Notes: generated by a model not told the origin, from the letters alone. Counted from the stretch's first letter, positions 1-11,539 are shown. The stretch: 64,000 bases of DNA from Taenia hydatigena (GCA_036345935.2 JADWOT020000001.1:11261869-11325868), one strand, 5' to 3'. A program made the numbers and translations.

Positions 1-2680
1 ATTTCCTTTCCTTCTCCCACAAGATTTGTCAACTAAGTGCGTGCATCAAAGTGCAGCACCAGCGTGGCAATCAGCTACCCATTACTAGGTGTACAAATTT
101 TGTGGGATCTCGTGTGCTAGCTGCTTCTGCAGCGATGACAGAAGAGATTTAGGCAAAAATTGAAGTTAATTAGACTTTTAGCTTTAGGCCAGCATTTAGT
201 TGACTGTTTTAGATCCGATTGGTACCGCCACTTTTATAGGTCCACCCTTTATCAACATTCTCATTTCGTAGTAAATGCAGGCCATGCTCTAGCAAATACA
301 GCAGAAGATGCCGTGGATTCATATGTGGGCTTCATATTTAGTGAACGGACCTCAGTAAAACGTAGCACGTCATAGTTTGGAACGAAATATGGGATCAATG
401 AAAGAAATCGACAGATGTAACAAATGCTGGTGAATGTTCTGAATGGAGAGAGATATTATAAGACAACTTACGGCTTCTTGTTAAGAAGCTCACACTCAAA
501 ACGGAGGTTGCTAGCAATATCAGACAGAGTCGAAGATCTATCTTTAGCATTGCAACTGATTTTCACTTACAAGGCGCGATGCTTTTGTAGAAATGAATCA
601 CATTCGTATCGACCTATGGGATACCCCGTCCCTGACCTGCAAATTAACTTCGCGTGTGTGCGCTACGCGCATATTATGATGGGACGCATAGGCGCTTCCA
701 AATCCACCTAACACGCCTGTTGTCAGCGAGGCGAACAAAGGCGCAATCTGAGTGATACACAACGCCAATAGTTGTACAGAACTCGTCTACGTTGACAACA
801 GCATAGAAATGTTTGCGGAATGAAAGCTACGTAGTGAGAGGTGAAACTGCATTTGTATCCCCATCACCACGTCTAGCCAAACATTGTGTGGTCTGCAATC
901 GCCGCGAAGGCTCACTTCGTTATGTATTGGGAGAGGCTAAATTAAGAATCACGTTACGTCAGTGCATGTTCAAACTGTGATGCAGCTTCTACGTCAGCAT
1001 GTGTCTCAAGGACATATTGTCCATCATAGCACTCGACATTTTGACCTAATTAAAATTAATAATGCACGTAAAAATAGACCACCATTTCGGAAAGTGGCGC
1101 ATTCGATGTCTTCTTATTTGCTACCCGCCATGTTGCCATTCTGCTATGCAAGACTGCACAAATGTGCGTTTATTTTATCTCAATCACAAAAAAACCTGTG
1201 AGTATCACCGCTGATTTCAGTTAGGTTAACATAGAGCTATCTCTCAGTAGCAATTAGGTTAAAAGGATGCTAAGGTTAACACCTTAAACCCGCGACAATG
1301 TGATGTTCGAAGAAAGACAATGTAGAGCAAGCAGACAAATTGCTACTCTTCTGAGAGGACATTCTCTCCTTTTCTTTACACACACTCTATTCTTCACACT
1401 TAGGCATTACGTTTCAAATGCACTCTCTCATGCTTATGCCAGATTTTGTGCATAATTTGCCCACCTCTTTGTACTTGTGATGTGGATGAAGTCGAGCCAG
1501 TGTCACTGCGGTGCCATTCGTTGTGGCGCTTCTGTAAGCAATTTATGCGTGAGTAGCTGCAAACAACGCGTGATGACTCCCTTTTATCCGCTTCATCGAT
1601 CAAAACATTTTCTTATTCACATTGTCCTCTCCTTCATAACCAAATTGTCTGTCAAGTTGCAGTCAGTGCGAGTGGTTTCTACTGACCTCCTTCCCAGCAT
1701 ATGTTTGGCTATGATCTTGCGCAAAGTTATTCAAGCATGTAAGCCAAGTCGCTGCTACACAAGAGCATTCTCCACTGATTAGAGGACACTGATTATCCCT
1801 TGAGGCTTTCATTTTGCGCATGAGTGCAAAGATTAACACTGGCGTGTGGACTCCCAATGGCGGATTGGAAAGGCATCCTTTTTCTCATCACTTTTTGCGC
1901 ATCAATTTTGAGATAAATCCCAGTAAGTAAACACTGAACTAGACAAATCTGCAGCACGTGGCGTGGCATCTTCTTAAGTCAATTGTATGGCTCAAGTTTT
2001 GATCTGTCAGTGAATTTGGAACTAAAAAGGGTGTTTTGTTTTCAGATTTAGTGGTCTTTCTATTGTTAGTCTGCAGAAAGTTGTGATGCTGACCCAATCA
2101 CCATAGCAGATGTCTAATGTTATGGGCTGATTCGTACAAGAATGAACATTGGGTTGCAAAGCCTTACTTTGACATCGATCTTTGTGAGCAGAGGTGCCCA
2201 AGGGCAGTCGGTTCATCATTCCTTTAGCCAGGGGTAGTTTATAAAGGCCCTGTCTTCGGCAATCAGATATATTATGTGTAAAATGATGGTAATTGAAGAT
2301 GTCAGCGTTAGCGCAAGCTGTCTTAAGGCAAGCCCTGAAGACATTCAATTTGAATGAAAATCCGGCAAAGGCTAGAATGGAACAGTGTAGCGCTCTAAAT
2401 CTGAAGCTCTAAAAAACAGTGAAATTATTTTGTTTTAACACTTGTCAGTGCACTTGACGACTGTAAGCTGACCGCATTCCTTATGAGATGGTGAACATCC
2501 AAGCGAGAGGTATGAGTAAAATCACTGATAAGGGGCTCAAATGCGAAGATGAAATGCGGTGCAATCCGATACGACATTAAGCATATGAAATGTATGGAAC
2601 CATGAAACGTCGAAGGAAAGGGAGCGGGTGAATTAAGTGGTGCTAATGATCAAAGTGTGAGAATTGGAACTTTCAACCAC
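1..2680. other. no gene recognised
   Basis: Only short scattered open frames (longest about 108 codons) occur here, with no recognisable domain, splice-linked exon series, RNA gene or tandem repeat. I regard it as intergenic or intronic DNA. Confidence 0.5.
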
Positions 2681-2799
2681 GATTAGGTTCAACTGACCAC
2701 ATCTAACGGAAGGCAATAAAACACAAGTGAAGACAAATTTCCTGATGCAAACGCATTCGCACGTGTCACTGATGCAATGATTATAACACTTGCAGCAGA

Positions 2800-2970
2800 T
2801 CTGTCAGCACAAGTCATGTGAGCAGTTTCTGGTCTCATTTTTGTGCTGTAGTGTCTAAAATGCCAATCATTTATCAAACTTTCCCATCCACAAGTCATGT
2901 GGATGATATATCCCCTCCCTTCTCGGCTAGCGCTGCCTCAATGAACGCATTCGGCTAATTGTTTATGCTC
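2800..2970 (-). repeat. small fragments of the dispersed Y-type repeat
   Basis: Bases 2,820–2,890 (a 'tctcatttttgtgctg' core) resemble 53,820–53,890 and 32,030–32,090, both inside inverted Y copies, in the same orientation. Bases 2,915–2,970 match the reverse complement of about 47,043–47,100. The matches are short and imperfect, so this is repeat debris and not a full element. Confidence 0.45.
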
Positions 2971-3219
2971 AGTTGAATCTCGATGGTCCCATATAAATAA
3001 AAGGCGGAAGTTGGTCTCGCAAACAGTAATTTCTTTTCCTTTTAAACTGGTCATTCTGATCATTGAGCTTTATGCAAAGCAGCAAACGAGCAGAGAAAAT
3101 GGATGTGGCCTGAGTCCTAATGGACAAGATTGAGGTATGCGCCACTTCGTTGAACAAAATAAGAAAAGGCACACAGACAGAGGATAAGAAATTGATAATC
3201 TACTAGAGGCTAGTATTAA

Positions 3220-3375
3220 CTGAAAGGAAGAAAATCACAAATGCGTAAGCACAGGAACTTTTGTTTGGTTTACTTCGGTGCGTCAATATGATCACTCTGA
3301 ATCGCAGTGCTCAGTAAAACACAAAATCCTGTCAGCGACTTAAGCAGTGTGAACACCTCGAAGTGTGCATTTGCA
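3220..3375 (+). repeat. short dispersed repeat shared with 11.40–11.55 kb
   Basis: This stretch aligns in the same orientation with about 11,395–11,550. Shared blocks include a 'gtaagcacaggaact' / 'gtaagcgcaagagct' segment and a 'gtgtgaaca' block near the end. At 11.4 kb the module leads straight into the 53-bp satellite; here it leads towards a Y fragment instead. Confidence 0.5.
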
Positions 3376-3439
3376 GTTGTAGAAGGCGATACTTTCCTCT
3401 CCACAAACGAAACGTGCTTGCTGTACCACTTAAACGAGC

Positions 3440-3960
3440 ATTGAAGAAGCTGATGCTACTAGTGATTTGGCGGGAGTGGCTGGAATGGTATGACAGAAAA
3501 GAGAAGCAATAGATTATGTGGGCGGTCATGAGAGCTGAGGATCAAGTAGTAATTTGCATAAAGAGAACAAACGTCAGCGACAACCGCGCGTAGATGCCCG
3601 TGGGTTTAGGCACCCTATCGAGATTGTTCTACGTTGGTCTGGGTTAGTACACACTAAATCATGTGAAAGAAGTGGAACGCCCGGAGTCGCTGGCACACTT
3701 TGCAGCGCTTCAGCCATCTGTACTTTACCTCGGTCTTCGTTGCTACTCTTTATTCTTCTACCATCTCCTCTACATATTTGTGCTATTTCGGACAGTCGGT
3801 TCCTATGCCACCACATCACACTCCTTCGCAAAGCACTTGGCTGCAGATGATTGCGCGTATGCATTACCGCATTGAATAAGGTGGTATGAAAAATGGTGGC
3901 AGTGAAGATGTTTGTAAAAGTGATGGATGCATTCATTATTCTGCCGCATTCATCTTGAAG
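3440..3960 (+). repeat. partial copy of repeat Y
   Basis: The stretch matches about 17,960–18,420 of the long Y copy in the same orientation. Shared landmarks are 'aaaagagaagcaa', 'gaacgtcagcga'-like and 'cccgtgggttt' blocks, a 'gaagtggaacgc' block and the end 'gcattgaataaggt'. Similarity is clear but diverged, with small indels. Open frames on both strands (up to 120 codons) are by-products of the repeat and show no known domain. Confidence 0.7.
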
Positions 3961-3974
3961 GCGTAACTTTACAT

Positions 3975-4800
3975 ATTTCCGGAAATGCGCTTAAAGTAAG
4001 CACTTTTTTTAACTATATTTTTACGTGAAAATTAGGGCAGTGCTGAAAACAAATGCGGTAGATTCGAGTCTCACGTCAATGAACTACATTTCCTTACGCA
4101 AGCGACGTAAAATTTTTCTCCCAAAACCACCTTTTTGTAATTCTGTAGCAAATGGTTGTCAATTAAGGTAGGAAAAGGTGGAGGAATGAGATTGGGGAGA
4201 AACTTTGCAATTTTCCACTTTGATTAGCACAGGCGGAACTGCTGAGATTCTGCCTTCTGCTGCTGATGAACAACTGTTACGTTGCGAATGACGTCACACG
4301 TCACCTCCTACTTGCATTCATTTTGTCTAAAAAATTCACTTTAAGATCGCGGAAATGCGATCGAATCAGGATAAATTCAAGGTTCTAAATACCTTCAACT
4401 ACCAGCGTTTGAATGGGTAAATTTCACGATTCTTGCAGCTACGTGAACCGAAATTTATTTCAGTAGGACAGATGACGCTACGAAACTTGATTCCATTCAT
4501 TTTGGTCGGATAATCAAGATGATGCAGCAGTTGGCAAGCGATGCTTAACAACTCATCAAAAGTAATATAGTGATGCCTAGTCCGACAAGCCAAATAAGCT
4601 CAGAAATTGAATCCGACCCTTTCGCCATTTTTGCAACATGCTGCTGTAGAAGTATGGCACTCATAGCATGTCTACTACACTCCTCAGCTCCAAGGCAGGC
4701 AAGTAGCTGAACATTTGGAATACATACATTAGCCCTTTTTGCCTCCACTCTGCCTATATTGCAACCCAAAGCGCTTTTCGCTAACTTCCTCCCTTCAACA
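3975..4800. other. no gene recognised
   Basis: AT-rich sequence with only short open frames and no repeat match that I could see. Confidence 0.45.
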
Positions 4801-4819
4801 TCTCTATCATTCATTCGCT

Positions 4820-5010
4820 TATTCTTTCTTTTGATCTCTTTTCCTTCCTATTCTTCTCTCCTTTATTCAATGCACCTTCTTTATCTATCCCGCTACAACT
4901 GCTGCTAGTAAGCGCCCTCCCACACCTCCCTTCTTCCTCCATTATTCACACGACATTCCTTTCTTTGTCCTCTATTTCTTTCTTCTCTTCCCTTATTCTT
5001 TCCCTGGAAG
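4820..5010 (+). repeat. polypyrimidine (CT-rich) tract
   Basis: The + strand is almost entirely C and T with short interruptions (runs such as 'ttctttcttttgatctc' and 'ccttcctattcttctctcc'). It is a low-complexity tract with no coding signal. Simple CA-rich sequence follows at about 5,330–5,365. Confidence 0.75.
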
Positions 5011-5737
5011 CCTCTTTCAATTGGCAAGCATTAACTTTACCCACTTAGTTTTGTGTCATTGTTTGTTCTCTCATTCTTCCATTTCTGCACTCATCGCAGA
5101 CATATTTCACCACTTTTTAGTAGCTACTTCCATGCACAATTTTCCACCAGTAAAAGAAATCAGCTCATTCGCACGCATAGCTAAGCACTCTTCCTCTCCC
5201 ATCCCCACACCACCATCCAAATCATTCTGCTTGCAACAAACTTGATCGCTCATCAAGTAACTTCTAATGTTTGCCATTTCAATGCTACCATTGCCTTAAT
5301 CAAGTCTTATTTCTCATTTTGTCTTCCCATCACACACGTGTGACACACAGGCACGCACACACACATTTATTTCATATGTTTCTTCCTTCCTTCACTCATA
5401 CTGCAGCCAAATTTTGTATTTTTTACCTTAATACTGCTAACAGTCTCCCTCCAATAAGAAATGCTGCAGTCAGATACTCTCAAGTGATGTGCCTACGGTC
5501 TGACATTTGTTAGCGATTTACCCGACGCAGACTTTTTATTGCTTCCTCTACTAAGGTGTAGAGGGGCGTTTCTACAGGAGTGCCGGCACTTCTCTCCAAT
5601 TAAAACCCAAGTAGACATTGTGGCCTTGTGCTGCTGATGAGAAGTAGGTGCTCGCCTTTAAAGAAACACGCCTCTACTAACGCCAAGCACTTGCAGGTTG
5701 CCGAAGAAGTAGAGCAGTCTGTCACATAGCACTTCAG

Positions 5738-5984
5738 ACAGGTGATCATGAGAAAGAAAGGAAGGAGGAAGAGGAAACTGGTGAAGCGAAGAAAGAGGCG
5801 AAAAAGGAAAAGACGCACGAGGCTAATGTCGATGTTCAAGTTGATGGTGAGCCAAAGAAGACCCGTGGCAAGTGAAGACGACTCTTCACCAACACCATCG
5901 GCTGACTTGCCTGGCACCGATGTCAACAGCCTCATCGACTTAGGTTTACCGACTCCATTTGACATTAATGATGGAGAAAGACAA
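5738..5984 (+). pseudogene. Lys/Glu-rich exon-like stretch broken by a frame change
   Basis: An acceptor-like 'cacttcag' precedes 5,738. From there one frame reads 45 charged codons (Lys/Glu-rich, through a 'DVQVDGEPKKTRGK' segment) to a TGA at 5,873. A coding-like reading continues in another frame from about 5,870 ('SEDDSSPTPSADLPG', then 'SLIDLGLPTPFDIND') and ends at a donor-like 'acaa|gttagt' at 5,985. Joining them needs a shift of frame, so this looks like a decayed exon, or two exons with an intron I cannot place. I do not recognise the protein. The composition suggests a nuclear protein, but that is only inference. Confidence 0.35.
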
Positions 5985-6034
5985 GTTAGTAAGATTATAT
6001 ATCTGCTTAACGCGGTATCTCTACTCTAAGGGTG

Positions 6035-6600
6035 TTATGGACACATTACTTGTTGTTGTTGTTGATGCACCTGTATGTACAGCCAACGATTAACGGAGGA
6101 GGACCGATGTCCCCAGGAGGCACTTCCGAATCTGTTTCTTCTTGCGGAAGATGCACCATAACCATCTTCAATATCGTCATTGCTATATTCTTTATCTTCG
6201 TCATATCTACGACCTTCTCTTTCCGCTTCCCAAATCGTCCCCATCCACCTCCATCGTCGTCGTTGTCGACATCGTCCTTATCATCACTGCTATTTCGAAA
6301 ATCTTCATCATCTCTATGCACCGACGATCTCCTCGTCCATTCCAGCGCCGACTTCTATCCTAACGCTCATCATTCATGTCATTTTTATCACCGTCTATTC
6401 TGCCATTTCTATCGCATCCACCGTTGTTGTCTACGTCGTATTTGCCTCCACCACACTTACCACATCGAACATCATCATCCCCATTGCCGCCACGGTCGAC
6501 AGCACCTCCAACCTATCCAGCGTTAGCGTTCGATTAGCCCTCCTCAGGAGGCACTTCCGACTTCATTTCGCCCTCCTTCTTCAGCGATGCAGCTTGCAGA
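6035..6600 (+). repeat. low-complexity CAT/CATC/TTG triplet-rich block
   Basis: A short TTG run at about 6,052–6,066 is followed by 500 bases rich in CAT, CATC, CGTC and CCA triplets. Several frames on both strands stay open at once (up to 164 codons on +; Asp/Gly/Asn/Arg-rich on −), which is what biased composition produces. A short motif 'aggaggcacttccga' occurs twice, at about 6,115 and 6,546. No domain is recognised. Confidence 0.5.
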
Positions 6601-7019
6601 CCGGCTGACATTAAGCCCAGTACGGTCATGCTAATGCAGAATCGGATGGCTTGCATGGGTGGATGGGGCAAATGCTAACCTTTAGCAATTCTGTCTGGAC
6701 TTTTATGATTTGGCAATGACATTCAACATCCATTATTCCAGCGCCACATGGACGCCGTCAAGACGAGAGGATTGTGGTCATGCAGCAGAAGGGGAGGACG
6801 ATGAGTTCAAAAAATAAATGAGGTTGACTTAGTAGTTTTAACGTAAAAGGAATAAAATAAGAAAAATATTATAGTGTTTGAGTGCACTGAATCTAGGCAT
6901 TGATTGGCTAATCCAACGACGCCATCTATGCACACAAAAAACTGGTTCGATTCGCCGTCATCATCTACCTTATATCAATGCCCAATGAGAAGACGCCTGA
7001 TGCAATTTTCATTATTGCT

Positions 7020-7090
7020 ATTGGCTTACACATAAGCCATTGACAACTCCAATTTTGTCAGTGATAATGATGGGAGATTTGTCTATAAAT
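7020..7090 (+). promoter_or_regulatory. histone H2B promoter: CCAAT and TATA elements
   Basis: An inverted CCAAT (ATTGG) is at 7,020–7,024, a direct CCAAT at 7,049–7,053 and a TATAAAT box at 7,084–7,090, about 73 bases upstream of the H2B start codon. The spacing is normal for a replication-dependent histone gene. A further ATTGG is at about 6,903. Confidence 0.65.
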
Positions 7091-7162
7091 AAATGTGGTG
7101 ATGGCAGTCTCGAAGTGAATTTTGCTGAGCTTCACTGACTATTAAGAGAGGAGGAAGCTGTC

Positions 7163-7531
7163 ATGGCTGCTAAAGTAGTATCGGGCAAATCTGCAAGGAT
7201 GGCGTTGAAGGTGAAGGTACCGAAGACGGACAAGGGAAAGAAGAGACGGAGGAAGGAGAGCTTCGCCATCTACATCTACAAGGTGTTGCGCCAGCTGCAT
7301 CAGAACACGGGCATCTCGTCGAAGGCGATGTCCATCATGAACTCCTTTATGAACGACATCTTCGAGCGAATCGCTGCTGAGTCGAGTCGGTTGGCGCACT
7401 ACAACAAGAAGTCGACAATCACGAGCAGAGAGAGTCAGACTGCTGGGCGTCTGCTGCTGCCTGGTGGGTTGGCGAAGCACGCGGTGTTGGAGGGTACCAA
7501 GGCTGTGACCAAGTACACGGGCTCAAAGTAG
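7163..7531 (+). CDS. H2B: histone H2B, intronless, divergent
   Basis: A core nucleosome protein that pairs with H2A and wraps DNA in the nucleus. The 122-residue intronless frame has a short Lys-rich tail (residues 1–32), then the histone fold with the family signatures '[11 protein letters not shown]', '[13 protein letters not shown]' and '[17 protein letters not shown]', and the C-terminal helix ending in '[10 protein letters not shown]'. The Lys in 'VTKYT' (residue 117) that is ubiquitylated in other species is kept. Several nearly invariant positions differ: 'SREIQTAV' reads 'SRESQTAG' (Ile to Ser at 91, Val to Gly at 95), 'LPGELAKHA' reads 'LPGGLAKHA' (Glu to Gly at 102, an acidic-patch residue), and Ser to Leu at 109. 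CCAAT/TATA lie upstream and an imperfect stem-loop downstream. It is either a variant or an early-stage decaying copy. H2A follows 1.4 kb downstream on the same strand. Confidence 0.9.
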   Translation: MAAKVVSGKSARMALKVKVPKTDKGKKRRRKESFAIYIYKVLRQLHQNTGISSKAMSIMNSFMNDIFERIAAESSRLAHYNKKSTITSRESQTAGRLLLPGGLAKHAVLEGTKAVTKYTGSK

Positions 7532-7632
7532 ATGAGTTGGATGTAGAGTGCTGCTGGTGCCGCTGACTAGTTGCACTCTACTTCACTGCAGCCCACTCGA
7601 CTCCACCCTGTGCGTGAGTGAACGCATCCCAC

Positions 7633-7648
7633 GACCCTATTGAGAGCC
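7633..7648 (+). terminator. imperfect histone mRNA 3' stem-loop of H2B
   Basis: The 16-base 'gaccctattgagagcc' lies about 100 bases after the H2B stop, where the histone stem-loop belongs. Against the perfect version at 35,110 it has two unpaired positions in the six-pair stem (A·C and C·A). The loop ATTG is the same. SLBP binding and U7-type processing may therefore be weak. Confidence 0.6.
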
Positions 7649-7654
7649 ACCACC

Positions 7655-8750
7655 ACCACATTCATTTTTGGTTGCTGCGGACAGAATTATGTGCATTTAC
7701 TGCCGCCTCCTCCCTTTATATCCAGTCCTCATTCTCATTGTCTGGACGCTCTTGAGGTGCTAGTGTTAGTATTGGCTGTAATCATCACTAGGTGTAGGCA
7801 GGGGAGGTCGAAGGAGGGGAATGGGAGATACAATGACTGATGTGAGGATGGCTATGAGGTTCAGCGCTAAGAGTAGGAATGAAATAAGCTTTGTGCCAGA
7901 TTAAGCGTTTCCAGTGCTTTTGGTTCTCGGTGGTCTCACAAAAGGCCAATACTTGGTGAATAATGAGCCACAAGGCTGTGTTCTACATTAGTAGGTTGAG
8001 GACGTGCAAAATGATTGCATGGAATGTGGGTGCAGTCAGGTGGGTTACCAGGGTCATGGTGGCACGAATGTTCGTGGTTGGTATCGTTTTATTGAATTGG
8101 AAAGAATTGCTTGCAACTGGCTCCATTTGTTTCATGGAAAAGCGTTTGATTAGCATTTGTCCCGATATCCACAATGAACTGCTTCCCTTGATACTTTTCA
8201 CAATGTCCACAATATCAAACAATTGATGGTTTGTGGCATTTCCAGCATTTTGCGTGCACCAACTTTACTACTACTGCCACTTTTGGGTAAGGCGTCATTT
8301 TGGCCAGCAGTGTCCCTGTCCACTAGCATCACACGCGTGTACACGTAAATGCATAACTATGTAGATGCTATAAAAGCACTTGTCACAATAAATAGGAAAT
8401 GCTGACAACTAGGCAATTAGTAGAACAAGAATTAAGAAGGGGCTTGAAGAAAACCTAACTGCATATGTCAGGAATGTGACGCAAAGTAAATTAGATGTAT
8501 ACGAAGGCTATCTACACATTGCGTTATCTACTCTGTCCTTTCCTGGCACATGTAACTAGAGATTTAGGGTGTATGAGTGTATGATGTTGTAGCACATACA
8601 ATATCAATGAATCGCGGGTCATCTGAAGTGAGAGTTGAATGAAAATACATGGCTTCTCTCGCACGCAGCCTAGTTAGGCGAGATGCAGTCATCTGTTCAG
8701 TGCAGCAGGATAATTAGTAAACAACTAATGGCAGAGGGTATTGACGTTGG
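7655..8750. other. spacer between histone genes
   Basis: No gene recognised. Open frames of up to 87 codons overlap on both strands between 7,960 and 8,230 without any known motif. Confidence 0.5.
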
Positions 8751-8754
8751 CATA

Positions 8755-8832
8755 CCAATGAGATGTGCAAATGGGTTAGACTGCTCTGTGGTCAATAAGA
8801 AGTGTCTCAGCGTGATGAGTGTAGTTTATAAG
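8755..8832 (+). promoter_or_regulatory. histone H2A promoter: CCAAT and TATA elements
   Basis: CCAAT is at 8,755–8,759 and a 'ttTATAAG' box at 8,825–8,832, roughly 86 bases before the H2A start codon. The arrangement mirrors the one in front of H2B. Confidence 0.6.
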
Positions 8833-8917
8833 GTAGGAGCAGTCCAGTACGCGATGTAGTCACGCTTCAATCAATTTGCTGTTTATTGTGTCGACAGGGC
8901 GGGAAGAGAAGGGAAGA

Positions 8918-9304
8918 ATGAGTGGAAGAGGCAAAGGTGGCAAGTCACGAGCCAAAGCAAGGACGAGGTCGGCGCGGGCAGGTCTGCAGTTCCCAGTGGG
9001 TCGAGTGCACCGTCTGTTGCGTCGTGGCAACTACGTGGAGCGTGTGGGTGCTGGTGCACCGGTCTACCTGGCAGCTGTGCTGGAATACCTGGCTGCCGAG
9101 GTGTTGGAGTTGGCGGGTAATGCAGCGCGCGACAACAAGAAGACGCGCATCATTCCCCATCACCTACAGTTGGCCATCCGCAACGATGAGGAGTTGAACA
9201 AGTTGTTGGGTGGTGTGACCATCGCGCAGAGTGGTGTGCTGCCTAGCATTCAGGCGGTGCCGCTGCCGAAGAAGACGGAGAAGCTGGTTGGCAGTAAGGA
9301 ATAG
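8918..9304 (+). CDS. H2A: histone H2A, intronless, slightly divergent
   Basis: A core histone that dimerises with H2B in the nucleosome. I start at the ATG of 'MSGRGKGGK' (8,918), not at the in-frame ATG 14 codons upstream, because this is the family's N-terminus. The product is 128 residues: a basic tail, then '[14 protein letters not shown]', '[20 protein letters not shown]', '[18 protein letters not shown]' and the docking domain. Acidic-patch residues (Glu56, Glu61, Glu64, Asp90, Glu91, Glu92) are all present. Unusual changes: 'IIPRHLQLA' reads 'IIPHHLQLA' (Arg to His at 81), 'TIAQGGVLPN' reads '[10 protein letters not shown]', and 'QAVLLPKKTE' reads '[10 protein letters not shown]'. There are no SQ[DE]Φ (H2A.X) or H2A.Z features. 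A stem-loop lies 69 bases past the stop. Probably expressed, but not the standard copy. Confidence 0.92.
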   Translation: MSGRGKGGKSRAKARTRSARAGLQFPVGRVHRLLRRGNYVERVGAGAPVYLAAVLEYLAAEVLELAGNAARDNKKTRIIPHHLQLAIRNDEELNKLLGGVTIAQSGVLPSIQAVPLPKKTEKLVGSKE

Positions 9305-9372
9305 GTTGACCAAGTGCCATACTGACCGCTGGGCTGACTTGCCGAGTCGGCTGCAACCATGAACGTGACAAC

Positions 9373-9388
9373 GGCCCCTTTGAGGGCC
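9373..9388 (+). terminator. histone mRNA 3' stem-loop of H2A
   Basis: 'ggcccctttgagggcc' forms a five-pair GGCCC/GGGCC stem (the sixth position is C·A) around a TTTG-containing loop, 69 bases after the H2A stop. It matches the metazoan histone stem-loop layout. A purine-containing 'gtaaaggcg' follows, where the histone downstream element would sit. Confidence 0.8.
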
Positions 9389-9389
9389 A

Positions 9390-11390
9390 CCGTAAAGGCG
9401 ATTGTTTGCTTTCCTCCTAGGCTACTGACAGATGAGCGATCGATTGACATTTTTGCAGCCACTTTTGAATGTGTTTGTGTGTGTGTGAACGAGTCTTTGG
9501 GAAATGGTGTGCCTTACTCTTCAGGTTGGAGAAGCATTGGAGAGGGGTTGAGCATTGGAAAAGGAATAAGGTGCGGAATTCCATTGTGGTGGATGTGTCT
9601 GTATATGTGGACGGAGAGGAGAGTCATTGTTTTGAATTTGGCTAGAATGGGCATGAAGTAGTTAACTGTGTTGGTCACTGTGTTGTTTAGTTTGGTTGTT
9701 TAAGAGGTACCTCGGCAAGAGCAAAGCGCAGGTGAATTGGTTAGGCTTGTTCGACATCTGTAGCGAGGAATGACGTGGCATTAAGCTGACGCGATGGAAG
9801 GGTGGTTGGAGTTGATATTGAGAATTAGTAGAAAGTAGGTGGTTCGTGGTTGTTGATGAGATGGGTTTAAGAGAAGATGTAGTGGCAATGTCTTGGGTTG
9901 GTTTCGAGTTTGATGTTTAACCTAATCGCATACTTTCCTCTCTTCAACCTGTACTGAATCATGTCATTTGAACAAAGTCATTTATCGAATACTGTTTTAT
10001 TGTCTTTCAGCGCTTGCATACCAGTAGGGCATCTGATCTTGGCCTCCGACTCTCTTTTAAATGCGTCGCTCTCTGATTGTATTGGAGGAATTTGTGCGCT
10101 ATTGTCGCCAACGCAGGCACTTTTATGGCTGTCACAATGTTGCTGGTTCATCAGTCATGCTGAATGCTTTGCCGATTACACTACCTACTTCGCCTGGTTA
10201 AACCTCAAAATGACAGGTCTGAATTGACTTAACCAGTGGGAAGGGAAACCGACACTGATTAAGTTGCAAAGAGACTGTTTTATGCAACGGTATATTAAAC
10301 CCTCTTAATGCGAAGCAAGTAGGTGAACAGATTATTCGATGCTTTGGGCGATCAACGATTTTGCGGGCGATGCATATCCTGCCACTGAATCGGACCGCTT
10401 TGCGTGTCCTTGCCCTCTGTGGAGTTGCTGATTGTGTTCTACGCTCTAAATTTCATTGCTTATTTCTGCCTCATGCAACTCGTTGAATAGGCTTACGCTT
10501 AAAACGACAAGGCTAAGTTCAAACATCCAGCAGAGATCTCTTTCTGCTTTGAGTAAATGTGATCAAAACTCTGCCTTAGGCGTACACATAAAGCGCGTTC
10601 GAGGTACTTAACCAATAACCGATATGACTATAGGTTCACTCCTTGTGGACACCAAGAAAGACAACTATAGGTTTTGACAGGATCTAAGAAAGACGTCTTC
10701 ATTTAGTCGGAAGCTGAATAAATTCACTTTTCTTTAAAGTGCACAGTATTTGATTGGCTTAAAGACATAGAGCATGGCTGGCTCAATGCTCTTCGCAACA
10801 CTCATACTGAAAAGAAGATGTATTTCTTGTGCTTGTTATAGCAATAGCTTTCGTGGCGAATTAAACGTACTAAAGAGTCAAGACGCATCATTTAATAGTG
10901 CGGAGCCGTTATGTACAAGCATATAAAAGTCAGAGACAGATAAGACAAGCTCTTGCTGTGGAAGATCACCAAAGCAAATCAAACAGTAGCACAGCTCTAA
11001 AATTTCATCCACTTTGATAAATAAAAGCATGTTGAAGCAGAAAGTACCGAACTTCATCCGCACGACTGAAATCTTCCTTTTCATCACAAAGAGCTAAAGC
11101 CAGCAAACCAGGGGAATTATCAACTTTCCCTGATTAGACAATCCAATCTTTCTTGATTTAAAAGTTATTTGTGGAAAGATTTGCCATTTGAAACGATAGC
11201 ATGATACTGCTCTTTCTTCCCTCCTTCGAAGCGCTGAAATTCTTGTTCTTGGCCTCAGCATCAGGTAGTCATATGGAAGCTTGCACATGCATTGCAGACG
11301 GATTTTGTGTCGCATTGCTGCTGACCTCTTCTCATTAAATGCGAAGTGGTCGCGACTTGGAAGGTGAGTAGGGTATCGTCAACTGGAGGT
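9390..11390. other. no gene recognised
   Basis: Contains a short GT run at about 9,475–9,487 and several open frames below 101 codons with no known motif. I see no repeat copy of it elsewhere in the window. Confidence 0.45.
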
Positions 11391-11539
11391 TAATGTTGAT
11401 TGAGGGGAAGAAAGACACGAATGTGTAAGCGCAAGAGCTTTCGTTTGGTGTACTTCATGTGAGCGTATATGATTAGCCTGCAGAAATAGTGGTGATGAGT
11501 GAAATGCGAAATCCTCTCCCCCATGGGGGTGGTGTGAAC

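Noticed and set aside
6032..6526. 164-codon + frame beginning 'MLWTHYLLLLLMHLYV'
   Set aside because: It lies in triplet-biased low-complexity DNA in which several frames on both strands are open. The peptide is Ser/His/Leu-rich without a domain.
6945..6965. 'ggttcgattcgcc' considered as a tRNA B box
   Set aside because: The stem bases do not pair and no acceptor stem is found.
7142..7480. Minus-strand frame of 112 codons opposite H2B
   Set aside because: It is the antisense shadow of the H2B coding sequence.
8922..9197. Second + frame and a minus frame over H2A
   Set aside because: Shadows of the real H2A frame. They have no histone or other motif.
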